Assembly (NCBI GenBank): GCA_902766435.1
Contig: CACXDM010000063.1
Coordinates: forward strand, 1 to 32,072
Direction: 5' to 3'
Source: an uncultured Erysipelotrichaceae bacterium
Lineage (GTDB): Bacteria > Bacillota_I > Bacilli_A > Erysipelotrichales > Erysipelotrichaceae
DNA length: 32,072 nucleotides
The notes under the pieces are model-generated. The model did no database searches and had not been told where the DNA came from. It saw only the letters and a program-made list of their open reading frames with translations. The stretch's first letter is position 1, and each line of letters begins with the position of its first letter. The position numbers were made by a program, and so were the translations under genes. This document shows positions 8,015 to 15,315 of the stretch, piece after piece.

Positions 8015-8113
8015 TTTTTCACTCCTTTTCTGATGTCAGTATGGAATCTGTTTCATCCGCTTTCAAACAGATACCAGTTATACGGGACAAAAACCAGGAA
8101 TATGGGCGTAAAA

Positions 8114-8128
8114 TCCATAATATATGGA
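8114..8128. repeat. Inverted repeat TCCATA-ATA-TATGGA in a divergent intergenic region
   Basis: Two 6-bp arms around a 3-bp centre make a 15-bp operator-like site. It lies between the small HTH-like gene (minus) and the CPBP-like gene (plus), just upstream of the plus-strand promoter at 8143-8171. Confidence 0.45.
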
Positions 8129-8142
8129 CTTCTGTACAATAC

Positions 8143-8171
8143 ATGACAAGATGAGAGAAATCGAATACAAT
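8143..8171 (+). promoter_or_regulatory. Promoter of the CPBP-like membrane protein gene
   Basis: ATGACA (8143-8148), a 17-nt spacer and TACAAT (8166-8171) lie 23 nt before the ATG at 8195. AAAGGAG is in between, 6 nt from the start codon. Confidence 0.7.
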
Positions 8172-8194
8172 AGAAAAACATCAAAGGAGTCTCT

Positions 8195-8857
8195 ATGTCG
8201 AATACCTTATCTTCGCTTTCAATGAAGCGGATTATCATATCTCTGATTATTTTTGCCCTGATACCGGTCTGTGCGCATGTCCTTAATCTCTTCATTCATG
8301 AAGAAGACCTGTCGATGATGGTAAGCATGAATGTCCTGACTTCGGTACTGATCATTTATGACTGGAATCTGGTCGGCATTCATTACAACAGAGCCAAAAA
8401 CAACATCCCCGACACAATACTGTTCTTTGTGATCGGACTTGTTCTGATCCGGCTCTGGACATGGTTTGGAATGTCATTTCTGCAGGTAAGACCTCTTCTT
8501 CCGGCTGCCGAAACCGCCGTGAAATATCCCTATGCCGTACCTTCACTGCTCATTGCGTTCAGCTATATTCAGGCAGCCATGGTAAACATCAGCTTCAAAT
8601 GCATTACCGATCATCTCGATGTCCGCTCAAGAGAAATACAGGCCATTCTGATTTCCGGCATCCTCTTCGGTCTAGTGTATACCATCGCATTTACCTCCCT
8701 TCCTCTTTCAATGAACAGCCTGTTCAGAACATACCTTTATAACCTGGTTCTTGTCGCCATACTTTCTTATCTTTACAATCAGTCAAACAGCTTTATTCCC
8801 GGCATCCTGTCCATGGGAACAATCTACCTGCTGCTGATGCTGTCCGAGATATTGTAA
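8195..8857 (+). CDS. Polytopic membrane protein, degenerate CPBP (CAAX protease-like) family
   Basis: The 220-residue protein has about six to seven hydrophobic segments. Its last third, SREIQAILISGILFGLVYTIAF followed by LYNLVLVAILSYLYNQSNSFIPGIL, follows the CPBP/Abi layout. The catalytic signature is missing: there is no EExxxR pair, the His after LFGL is replaced by Tyr (LFGLVYT), and the last motif lacks its His and Asn. If the family call is right it is a pseudo-protease, perhaps a scaffold or immunity-type membrane protein. It has its own promoter and two tandem hairpins after it. Confidence 0.7.
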   Translation: MSNTLSSLSMKRIIISLIIFALIPVCAHVLNLFIHEEDLSMMVSMNVLTSVLIIYDWNLVGIHYNRAKNNIPDTILFFVIGLVLIRLWTWFGMSFLQVRPLLPAAETAVKYPYAVPSLLIAFSYIQAAMVNISFKCITDHLDVRSREIQAILISGILFGLVYTIAFTSLPLSMNSLFRTYLYNLVLVAILSYLYNQSNSFIPGILSMGTIYLLLMLSEIL

Positions 8858-8891
8858 AAAGCTTCCGGATCATATTCCGAAAGCTTTTTTT
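8856..8891 (+). terminator. Intrinsic terminator of the CPBP-like gene
   Basis: A 14-bp stem with one mismatch (8856-8869 with 8876-8889) is followed by T to 8891. The left arm overlaps the stop codon. The A-rich left flank lets it act on the minus strand as well, behind hpf. Confidence 0.85.
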
Positions 8892-8900
8892 CATTATTCT

Positions 8901-8926
8901 GAAAAGCCCGAAGGCTTTTGTTTTTA
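8901..8926. terminator. Second hairpin between the convergent CPBP-like and hpf genes
   Basis: AAAAGCC (8902-8908), CGAA, GGCTTTT (8913-8919), then GTTTTT on the plus strand. On the minus strand the loop reads TTCG, a stable tetraloop, directly behind the hpf stop, though the T-run there is short. It probably serves as tandem plus-strand terminator and minor hpf terminator. Confidence 0.65.
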
Positions 8927-9466
8927 TTCTTCAGCCGGTTCGACTTCAATCAGGCCGTAACCGGAACTGCTTCTCCTGTAAACCACGGAAACCTGGCCGG
9001 ATTCTTCATCTGTGTAGATAAAGAAATTGTGACCGAGAAGTTCCATTTTCATAATGGCCTCATCAAGATCCATCATGTCTGCCGTGACATTCTTTGTTCT
9101 TACGGGAATTGAATTCGCTGCCTTCTCTTCCTTTTCATCCATTTCCACAAATGCATTTGCAAGATGTTCACGGTGTCTTCTGTTCAGTCTTGTCTTCTGA
9201 CGTCTGATCTGATCCTCGAGCTTGTCAATTGCCAGATCCACCGCCGAATAGAAATCATCATGTTTGACTTCCGTTCTCAGGATACCGACTTTCGAAGGAA
9301 TCGTAATTTCGACTTTCTGGGAAGACGGATAAACGCGGGCTACGACTCTCGCTGTCGTATCCGGATCAATCAGAAGATACTTGTCGAGAGCAGAAAGTTT
9401 GTTCTCGATTTTTTCTCTCATTGAAGAAGTGATGGAAATATTCTTTCCGATAATTTCGAACCGCAT
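8924..9466 (-). CDS. hpf: Long-form ribosome hibernation-promoting factor
   Basis: The product has 180 residues from the ATG at 9466, which AAGGAGG precedes by 5 nt; the in-frame extension to 9502 is not supported. The N-terminal S30AE domain (residues 1 to about 100) opens with MRFEIIGKNISITSSMREKIENK. The C-terminal dimerisation domain (about 125-180) ends VVYRRSSSGYGLIEVEP. Long HPF dimerises 70S ribosomes into inactive 100S particles in stationary phase or stress. A TATAAT at 9573-9578 (minus) may be its -10; no matching -35 is seen. A small CCGGA/TCCGG hairpin (9514-9528) lies in the leader. Confidence 0.96.
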   Translation of the reverse strand: MRFEIIGKNISITSSMREKIENKLSALDKYLLIDPDTTARVVARVYPSSQKVEITIPSKVGILRTEVKHDDFYSAVDLAIDKLEDQIRRQKTRLNRRHREHLANAFVEMDEKEEKAANSIPVRTKNVTADMMDLDEAIMKMELLGHNFFIYTDEESGQVSVVYRRSSSGYGLIEVEPAEE

Positions 9467-9601
9467 ATGTACCTCCTTACTATAATTGTCAGCTTGTTTC
9501 ATCTGCGGTAAAACCGGATCATGTCCGGATTATTTATATTATTATTTTCAGATCTGTTTCTTTTCTGATTCCATTATACATTGCTTTCGTTAAACAAGAC
9601 A

Positions 9602-9634
9602 GAAAAAAAGCACATCCGCATTCCGGATGCACTT
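9602..9634 (-). terminator. Intrinsic terminator of the rimO-DUF2779 transcript
   Basis: Minus-strand AAGTGCATCCG, a 5-nt loop, CGGATGTGCTT and then T form an 11-bp stem with two G-U pairs. It begins right at the DUF2779 stop codon. Confidence 0.88.
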
Positions 9635-11109
9635 CATCCCCCTGCAAGTTCAAGAAGCCATTTATAAACCACTGTCATGGCATAGGAATCCATACCGCAG
9701 TATGCCTTAAGGTCTTCCGTGATTTTCTCTGTATCGGCACTCTCGTCATCGTAGTCCAGCAAACGCCACTGAAAGACCGCATCCATGCCCTCACGGATAT
9801 CCAGATTCTTATAGCCCTCGTCATCCATCATCGACATGATGGTTTTCAGTGACCAGAATCCCCGCATACGCACATCATAGACGGTTCCGGAAGAAAACGG
9901 CAGCTGAAGATCCTCCATCCGGCTGATCATATCCCTCAGCTGACCGGCATATTCGGGAAACTGCAGCGCAAGTTCCTCCAGCCGGATTTTCTCCGCACCT
10001 TCGGCGTTGTAGGCAACAAGTGTTCCTTCTGAAGGAACATCCCGGATCAGACCTTCCGCAAATTCCCGTCTGTCATCATGAACGGAGAGAAACACCGTAT
10101 GCGTAACTGTTCCGTCCTCATGGAGAATATGAATGGAATATTCAAAAGGAAGAACATCAAACGGATGCATTCCGTCATACGGCGGAATGGCAAATCTTTC
10201 CCATTCAAAATCAATGAATGTGATCGGATATTTCACATAGGAGAGCCAGGAACACAGCGCCGGTCTGTCAACGAACAATCCGCCGTTCTGATCACCGGCA
10301 ATCTGTGAATACTGCTGTCTGGACCCTTCGATCAGATCGGGGTCGGCATCCGCCAGATACTCGATTCCAGCGGCCTTCATGTCATAACGGTAATGGGAAG
10401 TAATCAATGTAATGATCGAATTCGCCGGTCCCTCTTTTTCCTCGGGAAAACAGGAGTCATAGTATCTGCACTTCTGCCGCGACACACATCTTGATGTTCT
10501 GACAGGAAGCTGAACCGTATCCCATCCGCAGGCCTGTACCCGAAGAATCAGATCAGTGAGATCCTTCATGTTCTTCTCCACCGCCTCACGGACAGGAATC
10601 ATCGGATGATTCTTATGATTGTAAAAACAGTCACTGATTCTGAACAGCTGATCCGGATCCAGTTCTCCCTGACGGACATAATCACTGTTCAGATGAATAA
10701 TATAGTAATCTTTGATCTTCAGGCCGTTTTTCTTCAGAACCCATACCGTATCACAGTACATCTCCATGTCATAGGGATGCGGGAACAGACCGATAAACAT
10801 AAAATAGATATCCCATCCGTCTTCATTCCGGTGAAGAAACGGCACTTTTACCCGCAGGTCCATATACGCAAATCTTGCGCTCACCAGCCAGTCATAATTC
10901 ACGGCCGCTTCAAGGGCTTTTTCAGGCTCGTCTCCTCTTTGTCCGCGGAATGCATTCACAGCCCCTATTTTCCCTGCTGCAAGCTCCGTCACTTCTTCAT
11001 CAAGACGCACAAAAGGCCGGTATTCACGCGGCGGTGAATCACGGTCTGTCAGATACAGACGCGGGCACCGTACAAATTTTTTCAGATCTGAAATATGAAG
11101 CATCATCAT
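9634..11109 (-). CDS. DUF2779 protein: Cas4-like Fe-S nuclease fold fused to a DEDD exonuclease-like domain
   Basis: The 491-residue protein has two parts. The N-terminal half has Cys15 (RCPRLYL) and Cys208, 214 and 220 (C-x5-C-x5-C, ending YYDSCF), the four-cysteine arrangement of Cas4/AddB-type Fe-S nucleases. The usual E-x-K metal-site strand appears to read IYFMFIGLFP (101-110), so this nuclease site looks dead. The C-terminal half is the DUF2779 RNase H-like fold: FIDFEWE (D300, E302), VAYNAEGAEKIRLEEL (366-381), DLQLPF (D400) and YCGMDSYAM (D474). ATGA overlap with the rimO stop points to translational coupling; three ATGs in a row leave the exact start open (11109, 11106 or 11103). The function is unknown. 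Confidence 0.82.
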   Translation of the reverse strand: MMMLHISDLKKFVRCPRLYLTDRDSPPREYRPFVRLDEEVTELAAGKIGAVNAFRGQRGDEPEKALEAAVNYDWLVSARFAYMDLRVKVPFLHRNEDGWDIYFMFIGLFPHPYDMEMYCDTVWVLKKNGLKIKDYYIIHLNSDYVRQGELDPDQLFRISDCFYNHKNHPMIPVREAVEKNMKDLTDLILRVQACGWDTVQLPVRTSRCVSRQKCRYYDSCFPEEKEGPANSIITLITSHYRYDMKAAGIEYLADADPDLIEGSRQQYSQIAGDQNGGLFVDRPALCSWLSYVKYPITFIDFEWERFAIPPYDGMHPFDVLPFEYSIHILHEDGTVTHTVFLSVHDDRREFAEGLIRDVPSEGTLVAYNAEGAEKIRLEELALQFPEYAGQLRDMISRMEDLQLPFSSGTVYDVRMRGFWSLKTIMSMMDDEGYKNLDIREGMDAVFQWRLLDYDDESADTEKITEDLKAYCGMDSYAMTVVYKWLLELAGG

Positions 11110-12416
11110 TCTTCTCCGTCAACCTCTTGTCCGATCAGCGTATGACCCGCTGCCTTTGTATATTTCACAAACGCAAAATCACCGGCCTGATGAACCTTCT
11201 CCGAATGAAAGCGGACATTTCCGTCAACATTATCCGGAGCGTGGAGTGCACTTCTGCCGATATACATCTCCGTAAGCGGATCGCGTTTTTCAATCAGAAC
11301 TTCCTCTGTCCTGCCGATCCTCTCCGCAAGTCTGGCATCTGAGATTCCTGCCTGCAGTTCCATAATATCCGCCCGCCGTCTTTCCTTTACTTCCGCCGGG
11401 ACATCATCCTCCAGTTCATATGAAGGCGTGTCTTCTTCGCGGGAATACGTGAAAACTCCCAGATGGTCCCACTGCACCTTTTCCGTCATGGAAAGATTAA
11501 GCGCATGGTCTTCTTCCGTCTCACCGGGGAAGCCGGTAATCAGTGTCGTTCTGAGTACCGCGCCGGGAAGTTCGCGTCTGATCTTTTCCGCTCTTTCCAG
11601 AATCAGGCTCCGGCTTCCGCGCCGGTTCATCGCCTTCAGCATATGATCACTTCCATGCTGAACGGGAATATCAAAATAAGGCAGTATATGCCGGCTGTCC
11701 CTGATTGTTTCAATCAGATCATCCGGTATCTCATCAGGATACAGATAGAGGACTCTGATCCATTTCACACCTTCAATGCTGTCCAGCTTTCTGAGAAGAG
11801 ATGAAAGATGGAGCTGATGATCAAGATCATATCCGTAGCGTGAACTGTCCTGGGCAATGAGATTCAGCTCCTTTACTCCCTTCTTTACAAGGCTTTCCGC
11901 TTCTGTCAGAAGTTCATCTTCCGGAACCGAACGCATACCCCCTCTGATCAGGGGAATTGCACAGTAGCTGCATCTGTTGTCACATCCGTCTGCGATTCTG
12001 AGATATGCCATCCAGGGCTTGCCGGAAAGCATTCTGGGCGCTTTGCCGTACTGATTGGCAATCTTCACACCAAGTGTTTCCGAAAGTATGTTTCCGAGAT
12101 CACGGTATTCATCAATTGAAATAAACCGGTCCACCTCAGGCATTTCCTCTTCCAGCTGCGGCTTATACCGCTTCGCAAGACAGCCCATGACGATCAGCTT
12201 CTTCAGTTTTCCTTCCTTCAGGTCAGCCATACTGAGAATTGTATCAATCGCTTCCGTCTTCGCACTTTCGATAAACCCGCATGTATTAATGATGATGGCT
12301 TCTGCCTCTGCCGGTTTTGTAACGATTTCCTGCCCGCTGAGATTCAGTATTCCCAGCAGGTTTTCCGTATCTACAAGATTTTTTGCACATCCAAGTGAAA
12401 TTACACCGATTTTCAT
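11106..12416 (-). CDS. rimO: Ribosomal protein S12 methylthiotransferase RimO
   Basis: The 436-residue radical SAM enzyme adds a methylthio group to the conserved Asp of ribosomal protein S12 (uS12). UPF0004 domain cysteines are at 10 (SLGCAKN), 46 (INTCGFI) and 79 (MGCLAK). The radical SAM triad is C145, C149 and C152 in DGCDNRCSYCAIP, and a TRAM-like domain ends the protein. GCAKNLVDTE marks RimO rather than MiaB. I chose the ATG at 12416 (GCGGAG 7 nt upstream); the open frame extends 36 codons further but would cross the promoter. Its stop overlaps the start of the DUF2779 gene. Confidence 0.95.
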   Translation of the reverse strand: MKIGVISLGCAKNLVDTENLLGILNLSGQEIVTKPAEAEAIIINTCGFIESAKTEAIDTILSMADLKEGKLKKLIVMGCLAKRYKPQLEEEMPEVDRFISIDEYRDLGNILSETLGVKIANQYGKAPRMLSGKPWMAYLRIADGCDNRCSYCAIPLIRGGMRSVPEDELLTEAESLVKKGVKELNLIAQDSSRYGYDLDHQLHLSSLLRKLDSIEGVKWIRVLYLYPDEIPDDLIETIRDSRHILPYFDIPVQHGSDHMLKAMNRRGSRSLILERAEKIRRELPGAVLRTTLITGFPGETEEDHALNLSMTEKVQWDHLGVFTYSREEDTPSYELEDDVPAEVKERRRADIMELQAGISDARLAERIGRTEEVLIEKRDPLTEMYIGRSALHAPDNVDGNVRFHSEKVHQAGDFAFVKYTKAAGHTLIGQEVDGEE

Positions 12417-12438
12417 ATCAATACTCCGCAACCAAAAT

Positions 12439-12447
12439 ATTATAACA
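12439..12447 (-). promoter_or_regulatory. Extended -10 promoter of rimO
   Basis: Minus-strand TGT-TATAAT has its -10 at 12439-12444, 22 nt before the rimO ATG. No strong -35 is present, so activity would rest on the extended -10. It lies directly downstream of the pepC terminator. Confidence 0.65.
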
Positions 12448-12459
12448 AGGTTGAACAGA

Positions 12460-12483
12460 AAAAAGAATGTATGTTTCCATACA
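12460..12483 (-). terminator. Short intrinsic terminator of pepC
   Basis: Minus-strand TGTATG, GAAA tetraloop, CATACA, then TTCTTTTTT start 3 nt after the pepC stop. The 6-bp AT-rich stem is weak, so read-through into rimO is likely. Confidence 0.65.
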
Positions 12484-12486
12484 CCC

Positions 12487-13821
12487 TCAGTCAGCCAGTG
12501 ATCCGAACGGATCCCACGGTTCAAGTTCCTTCGGTTCCGTATCCAGGATTTTCCTCTGTTCTTCAGTCAGATATTTTTTGTTTACCACTGCCTCATAGAC
12601 ATATTTCTCAAACCAGGTATCACTGCAGATGTAGTAACCCTTGTTGGCGCGGTCTTCGCCCCATGAGTTCTCAATCTTCCACCGCAAAGGTTTCTCACCG
12701 GCAAGACTCACTCCGGTAAATACCATAGCGTGATTCATGGCGCTGTATCCCGTGTCAAGCATCTCCGCTTTGGTCATGGAAAGACTCATGTCAAATGTAT
12801 TCTCATAATCAAACTGTGTGTCATCCCAAAGTCCGGTTTCCCTGTCACCGTCCTTGCCGCAGTCGCATCCGAACCATACCGGTTCAGACTGCTTCAGCTG
12901 GCGGAGAATCGCTTCCCTGAACTCATCAACCGGCAGATTCATGAACAGCGTTCGGTTGCCGCCGACAACATTGCCGAGATACTTTACCGTATACATTTTG
13001 TGGAACGGTTTGTCTTCTGTCGGACCGTTGATAATGCCGACGTAGTCATCAAGATCCACGGCCAGATATTTCTCATAGAATTCTTTCGGACTGACATCAC
13101 AGACCGCATGATATTTTCCGTCCTGATCAGCGTATTCGAATGTGAATTTCTCGGGCGGCAGACCAAGACAGGATACGAGAAGATTATAGTATTCTTTCAG
13201 TGCCTGTTCCTTGATGGCAGGGATTTCATCCGCTCTTCCTTCCTTTTTTGCCTTTCTGATATCGGCGTTGAACTTCTTGAGCCTTTGATCAAGAAGCGCA
13301 TTCATTGAGCGGGTGTTGGAAGACTGATACGTCTCAGGCATTGCCGTCTTGGGACAGATGCCGTACTTCTTGACAATACTGACAAGCATATCCCACTGTC
13401 CTCCGTCATGAACACCGGTTGCCAGCAGAAAACGCATGATCGGACTGTTCAGCGGCTGATCGATCTCATTGATAGATGCCTCCATCATGTAGTTTGCTTT
13501 TTCCAGCTTGTCATGGAAGGCAATGAAATTCTGGGAAAGTTCAAAATCTGAGATATTGTACTTTCTGCCGATGATTTCACGCAGAACATTCATTGCCGAG
13601 AATATCCAGCATCTTCCCGACTGTTTCTGGTTTGTTGCCTTCATGGTCCTGATGTCAATCGAGAAAAGATTTGGATTACGGACTTCGGCCTCAAATACGC
13701 GGCTGATCTGACTGACATCGTTTCTGGTCAGTGCATTTCTGACGACTCTTGCCTTTGTGTCCTTCAGATATGAGCTGCGAAGGGCTGATACTGTTTCCGA
13801 ACTGATGGGTTTCATAATCAT
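12487..13821 (-). CDS. pepC: Aminopeptidase C (bleomycin hydrolase family, peptidase C1B)
   Basis: The 444-residue cytoplasmic cysteine aminopeptidase carries the papain-type triad: Cys71 in NQKQSGRCWIFSAMNVLRE, His364 in MNHAMVFTG and Asn385 in WKIENSWGE. The length matches PepC (about 440-450). It forms a hexameric barrel in known members and trims N-terminal residues from peptides. AAGGAG lies 4 nt before ATG 13821 and 10 nt before ATG 13815, so either could be used. It is preceded by the HTH pair (89 bp gap) and followed by a weak terminator. Confidence 0.96.
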   Translation of the reverse strand: MIMKPISSETVSALRSSYLKDTKARVVRNALTRNDVSQISRVFEAEVRNPNLFSIDIRTMKATNQKQSGRCWIFSAMNVLREIIGRKYNISDFELSQNFIAFHDKLEKANYMMEASINEIDQPLNSPIMRFLLATGVHDGGQWDMLVSIVKKYGICPKTAMPETYQSSNTRSMNALLDQRLKKFNADIRKAKKEGRADEIPAIKEQALKEYYNLLVSCLGLPPEKFTFEYADQDGKYHAVCDVSPKEFYEKYLAVDLDDYVGIINGPTEDKPFHKMYTVKYLGNVVGGNRTLFMNLPVDEFREAILRQLKQSEPVWFGCDCGKDGDRETGLWDDTQFDYENTFDMSLSMTKAEMLDTGYSAMNHAMVFTGVSLAGEKPLRWKIENSWGEDRANKGYYICSDTWFEKYVYEAVVNKKYLTEEQRKILDTEPKELEPWDPFGSLAD

Positions 13822-13910
13822 GTTTCTCCTTACCCTAATACTTTATTACGAATTCCTCTGAACGTGAATCAGAACTATCCCGTATCCTTCTTCCCCGATA
13901 TTATTCTAAT

Positions 13911-14357
13911 TTACTTCGGGGCGTTTTGATCCCGTAAGTTGACGCAGTTTTTCAGACATGTATCCTGCAGTGTGCGCTGAATTTTCTTTTCCACGCATGA
14001 CACACTTACGCCAAGACACCAGGCAACTTCCGAAACCGGAATTCTCTCGGCATAAATCATCCAGATCATCATCGCCCCGATGCTGTCATCGATACAGGAT
14101 ATCACCTCCATTGTTTCATACAGCACTGCCTCATATCTCTGCTGTTTCATGTACAGTTCATCCTTACGGCAGATCCACTTCGTCAGATCCTTTTCCCTTT
14201 CCCCGGGATGGCTTATCTTCTGATACTGCTGCGCCCTGACACCCTCCATCATGTAATCGGCATATCTGATTTTCTCCCGGCATCTGAGCAATCCCTCAAA
14301 ATCACTGTAATAGCGGTTCAGTCTTTTTTTGAATGCGCGGATTTCCTGTGCGTTCAC
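13911..14357 (-). CDS. Small HTH protein, sigma-70 region 4-like, second gene of a coupled pair
   Basis: The 148-residue product starts with GTG at 14357, overlapping the previous stop as GTGA. It begins with a long helical basic region (about 1-100). It ends with a helix-turn-helix resembling sigma region 4 (IPVSEVAWCLGVSVSCVEKKIQRTL, about 107-131). The layout matches the upstream gene product, so the two look like diverged copies that may work together. Similar sigma-like or ArpU/DUF1492-type regulators occur in phages, but no other phage gene is near. An inverted repeat CCCCGA/TCGGGG (13893-13921) spans its stop and lacks a U-tract. Confidence 0.65.
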   Translation of the reverse strand: MNAQEIRAFKKRLNRYYSDFEGLLRCREKIRYADYMMEGVRAQQYQKISHPGEREKDLTKWICRKDELYMKQQRYEAVLYETMEVISCIDDSIGAMMIWMIYAERIPVSEVAWCLGVSVSCVEKKIQRTLQDTCLKNCVNLRDQNAPK

Positions 14358-14704
14358 AGGTCGATCTCCTGCAGCCAGTCAGACATTCTCTTCTGCATTG
14401 TTCTGACCGATACACCGCAGGCAGCGGAAAGATCTCTGATATCTTCTTTTCCGATGTATTTGCGGCGGAGCATCTGCCCGGCTTCTTCACCGAACAGGTC
14501 ACTCATTTTCTGTATTCCTCTGTCTACCTTTTCGATATTCTTTCTCAGATACATGCATTTGTTCGTCAGATGGACACTGTCATTTCCGGCGCTTCTCTGT
14601 TCCTCCAGCCTCTGCAGCCACTTCTTTTCCGCATTGTAATAACGGCACAGTTCCCTGAACTGTCTTGCCTTCAGCAGTTCTCCTTTTCCCGTATAGATTT
14701 CCAT
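14354..14704 (-). CDS. Small HTH protein, sigma-70 region 4-like, first gene of a coupled pair
   Basis: The 116-residue product starts at ATG 14704 with GGAGG 8 nt upstream; the open frame extends further but that part crosses the terminator and promoter region. An N-terminal charged helical region (1-85) is followed by a helix-turn-helix, EDIRDLSAACGVSVRTMQKR (about 88-107), of the sigma region 4 or ArpU kind. The shared GVSV turn and size suggest it is paralogous to the gene it overlaps. A 13-bp palindrome lies 27 nt upstream (14731-14743). DNA binding is inferred from the motif; targets are unknown. Confidence 0.65.
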   Translation of the reverse strand: MEIYTGKGELLKARQFRELCRYYNAEKKWLQRLEEQRSAGNDSVHLTNKCMYLRKNIEKVDRGIQKMSDLFGEEAGQMLRRKYIGKEDIRDLSAACGVSVRTMQKRMSDWLQEIDL

Positions 14705-14730
14705 TACAACATCCTCCGCATATACTATTG

Positions 14731-14743
14731 CGTAAAAATTACG
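14731..14743. repeat. Palindrome CGTAA-AAA-TTACG upstream of the HTH pair
   Basis: Perfect 5-bp arms around a 3-bp centre sit between the terminator at 14750-14776 and the start at 14704, where the promoter of the HTH pair must be. It could be an auto-operator; no clear -35/-10 pair was resolved. Confidence 0.4.
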
Positions 14744-14749
14744 GATTCC

Positions 14750-14776
14750 GAAAAAAAGGACGATCATTCACGTCCT
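14750..14776 (-). terminator. Intrinsic terminator after the coiled-coil protein gene
   Basis: Minus-strand AGGACG, an 8-nt loop, CGTCCT and seven T follow the stop codon at 14784 by 7 nt. It separates the ABC-HAD-coiled-coil transcript from the HTH pair. Confidence 0.8.
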
Positions 14777-14783
14777 CAGTTTA

Positions 14784-15296
14784 CTATTCTTCCTTTGTTC
14801 TGTTGTTGGGAATCAGAGAAACCGGAAATACCGCCGCATAGGTTGCGTAGTATCTGATCAGTTCATCGACTGTGTCTTTTAAACTGCACTCAGGATCAGA
14901 TGAACTGATCACAGCGTTCATCTCATCAAGTTTCTTCTGCAGCTGACGGAATCTTACGGAAGTCTGTTCCAGGTCACTGCGGATCTTACCGGTATCCGCT
15001 GTTCTGTTGAAATTCCGGAAAAACTCATGTTTCCTGTTCAGATCTCTTTTTCTTTTTCCGGCTTCAAACGCAAGAATCTCGTTTTCCGTTGCCGGGTGTA
15101 TACCGGCGGAAACAACCTCTTTTGTCCGCGCATAACCGGAAACGATCCTGCAGGCTTCCGCAGTCAGATCATCCGTATCATCAGAAACGCCTTCCTTCAG
15201 ATCAGCACTGTCAAATATTTCCGCCCGCATTTCGTCATTCACCGTATGATATCTGACAATCACCGTATACCGGCTGTTATCTTTCTTATTCTTCAT
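14784..15296 (-). CDS. Uncharacterised protein with C-terminal coiled coil
   Basis: The protein has 170 residues from ATG 15296 (a GTG sits one codon upstream). I do not recognise a family. The N-terminal part (about 8-30) is beta-like (YTVIVRYHTVNDEMRAEIF) and the middle is acidic. Residues about 85-140 are strongly charged and helical with a heptad look (IRSDLEQTSVRFRQLQKKLDEMNAV). There is no signal peptide or membrane segment. It follows the HAD gene by 19 bp in the same operon as the ABC exporter and ends at a terminator. Confidence 0.7.
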   Translation of the reverse strand: MKNKKDNSRYTVIVRYHTVNDEMRAEIFDSADLKEGVSDDTDDLTAEACRIVSGYARTKEVVSAGIHPATENEILAFEAGKRKRDLNRKHEFFRNFNRTADTGKIRSDLEQTSVRFRQLQKKLDEMNAVISSSDPECSLKDTVDELIRYYATYAAVFPVSLIPNNRTKEE

Positions 15297-15315
15297 CACC
15301 TTTACCCGTATCTCT

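Noticed and set aside
8195-8857. Active CAAX-type protease
   Set aside because: The Glu-Glu and His residues needed for CPBP catalysis are absent, so it is reported as a degenerate member only.
9573-9595. GTTTAA plus downstream sequence as a SigB-type hpf promoter
   Set aside because: GTTTAA is present at 9590-9595 (minus) but no GGGTAT-like -10 follows at 12-14 nt, so general stress control cannot be claimed.
13893-13921. Terminator after the HTH pair
   Set aside because: CCCCGA/TCGGGG can pair but has a 17-nt loop and no T-run, so it does not meet the intrinsic terminator pattern.
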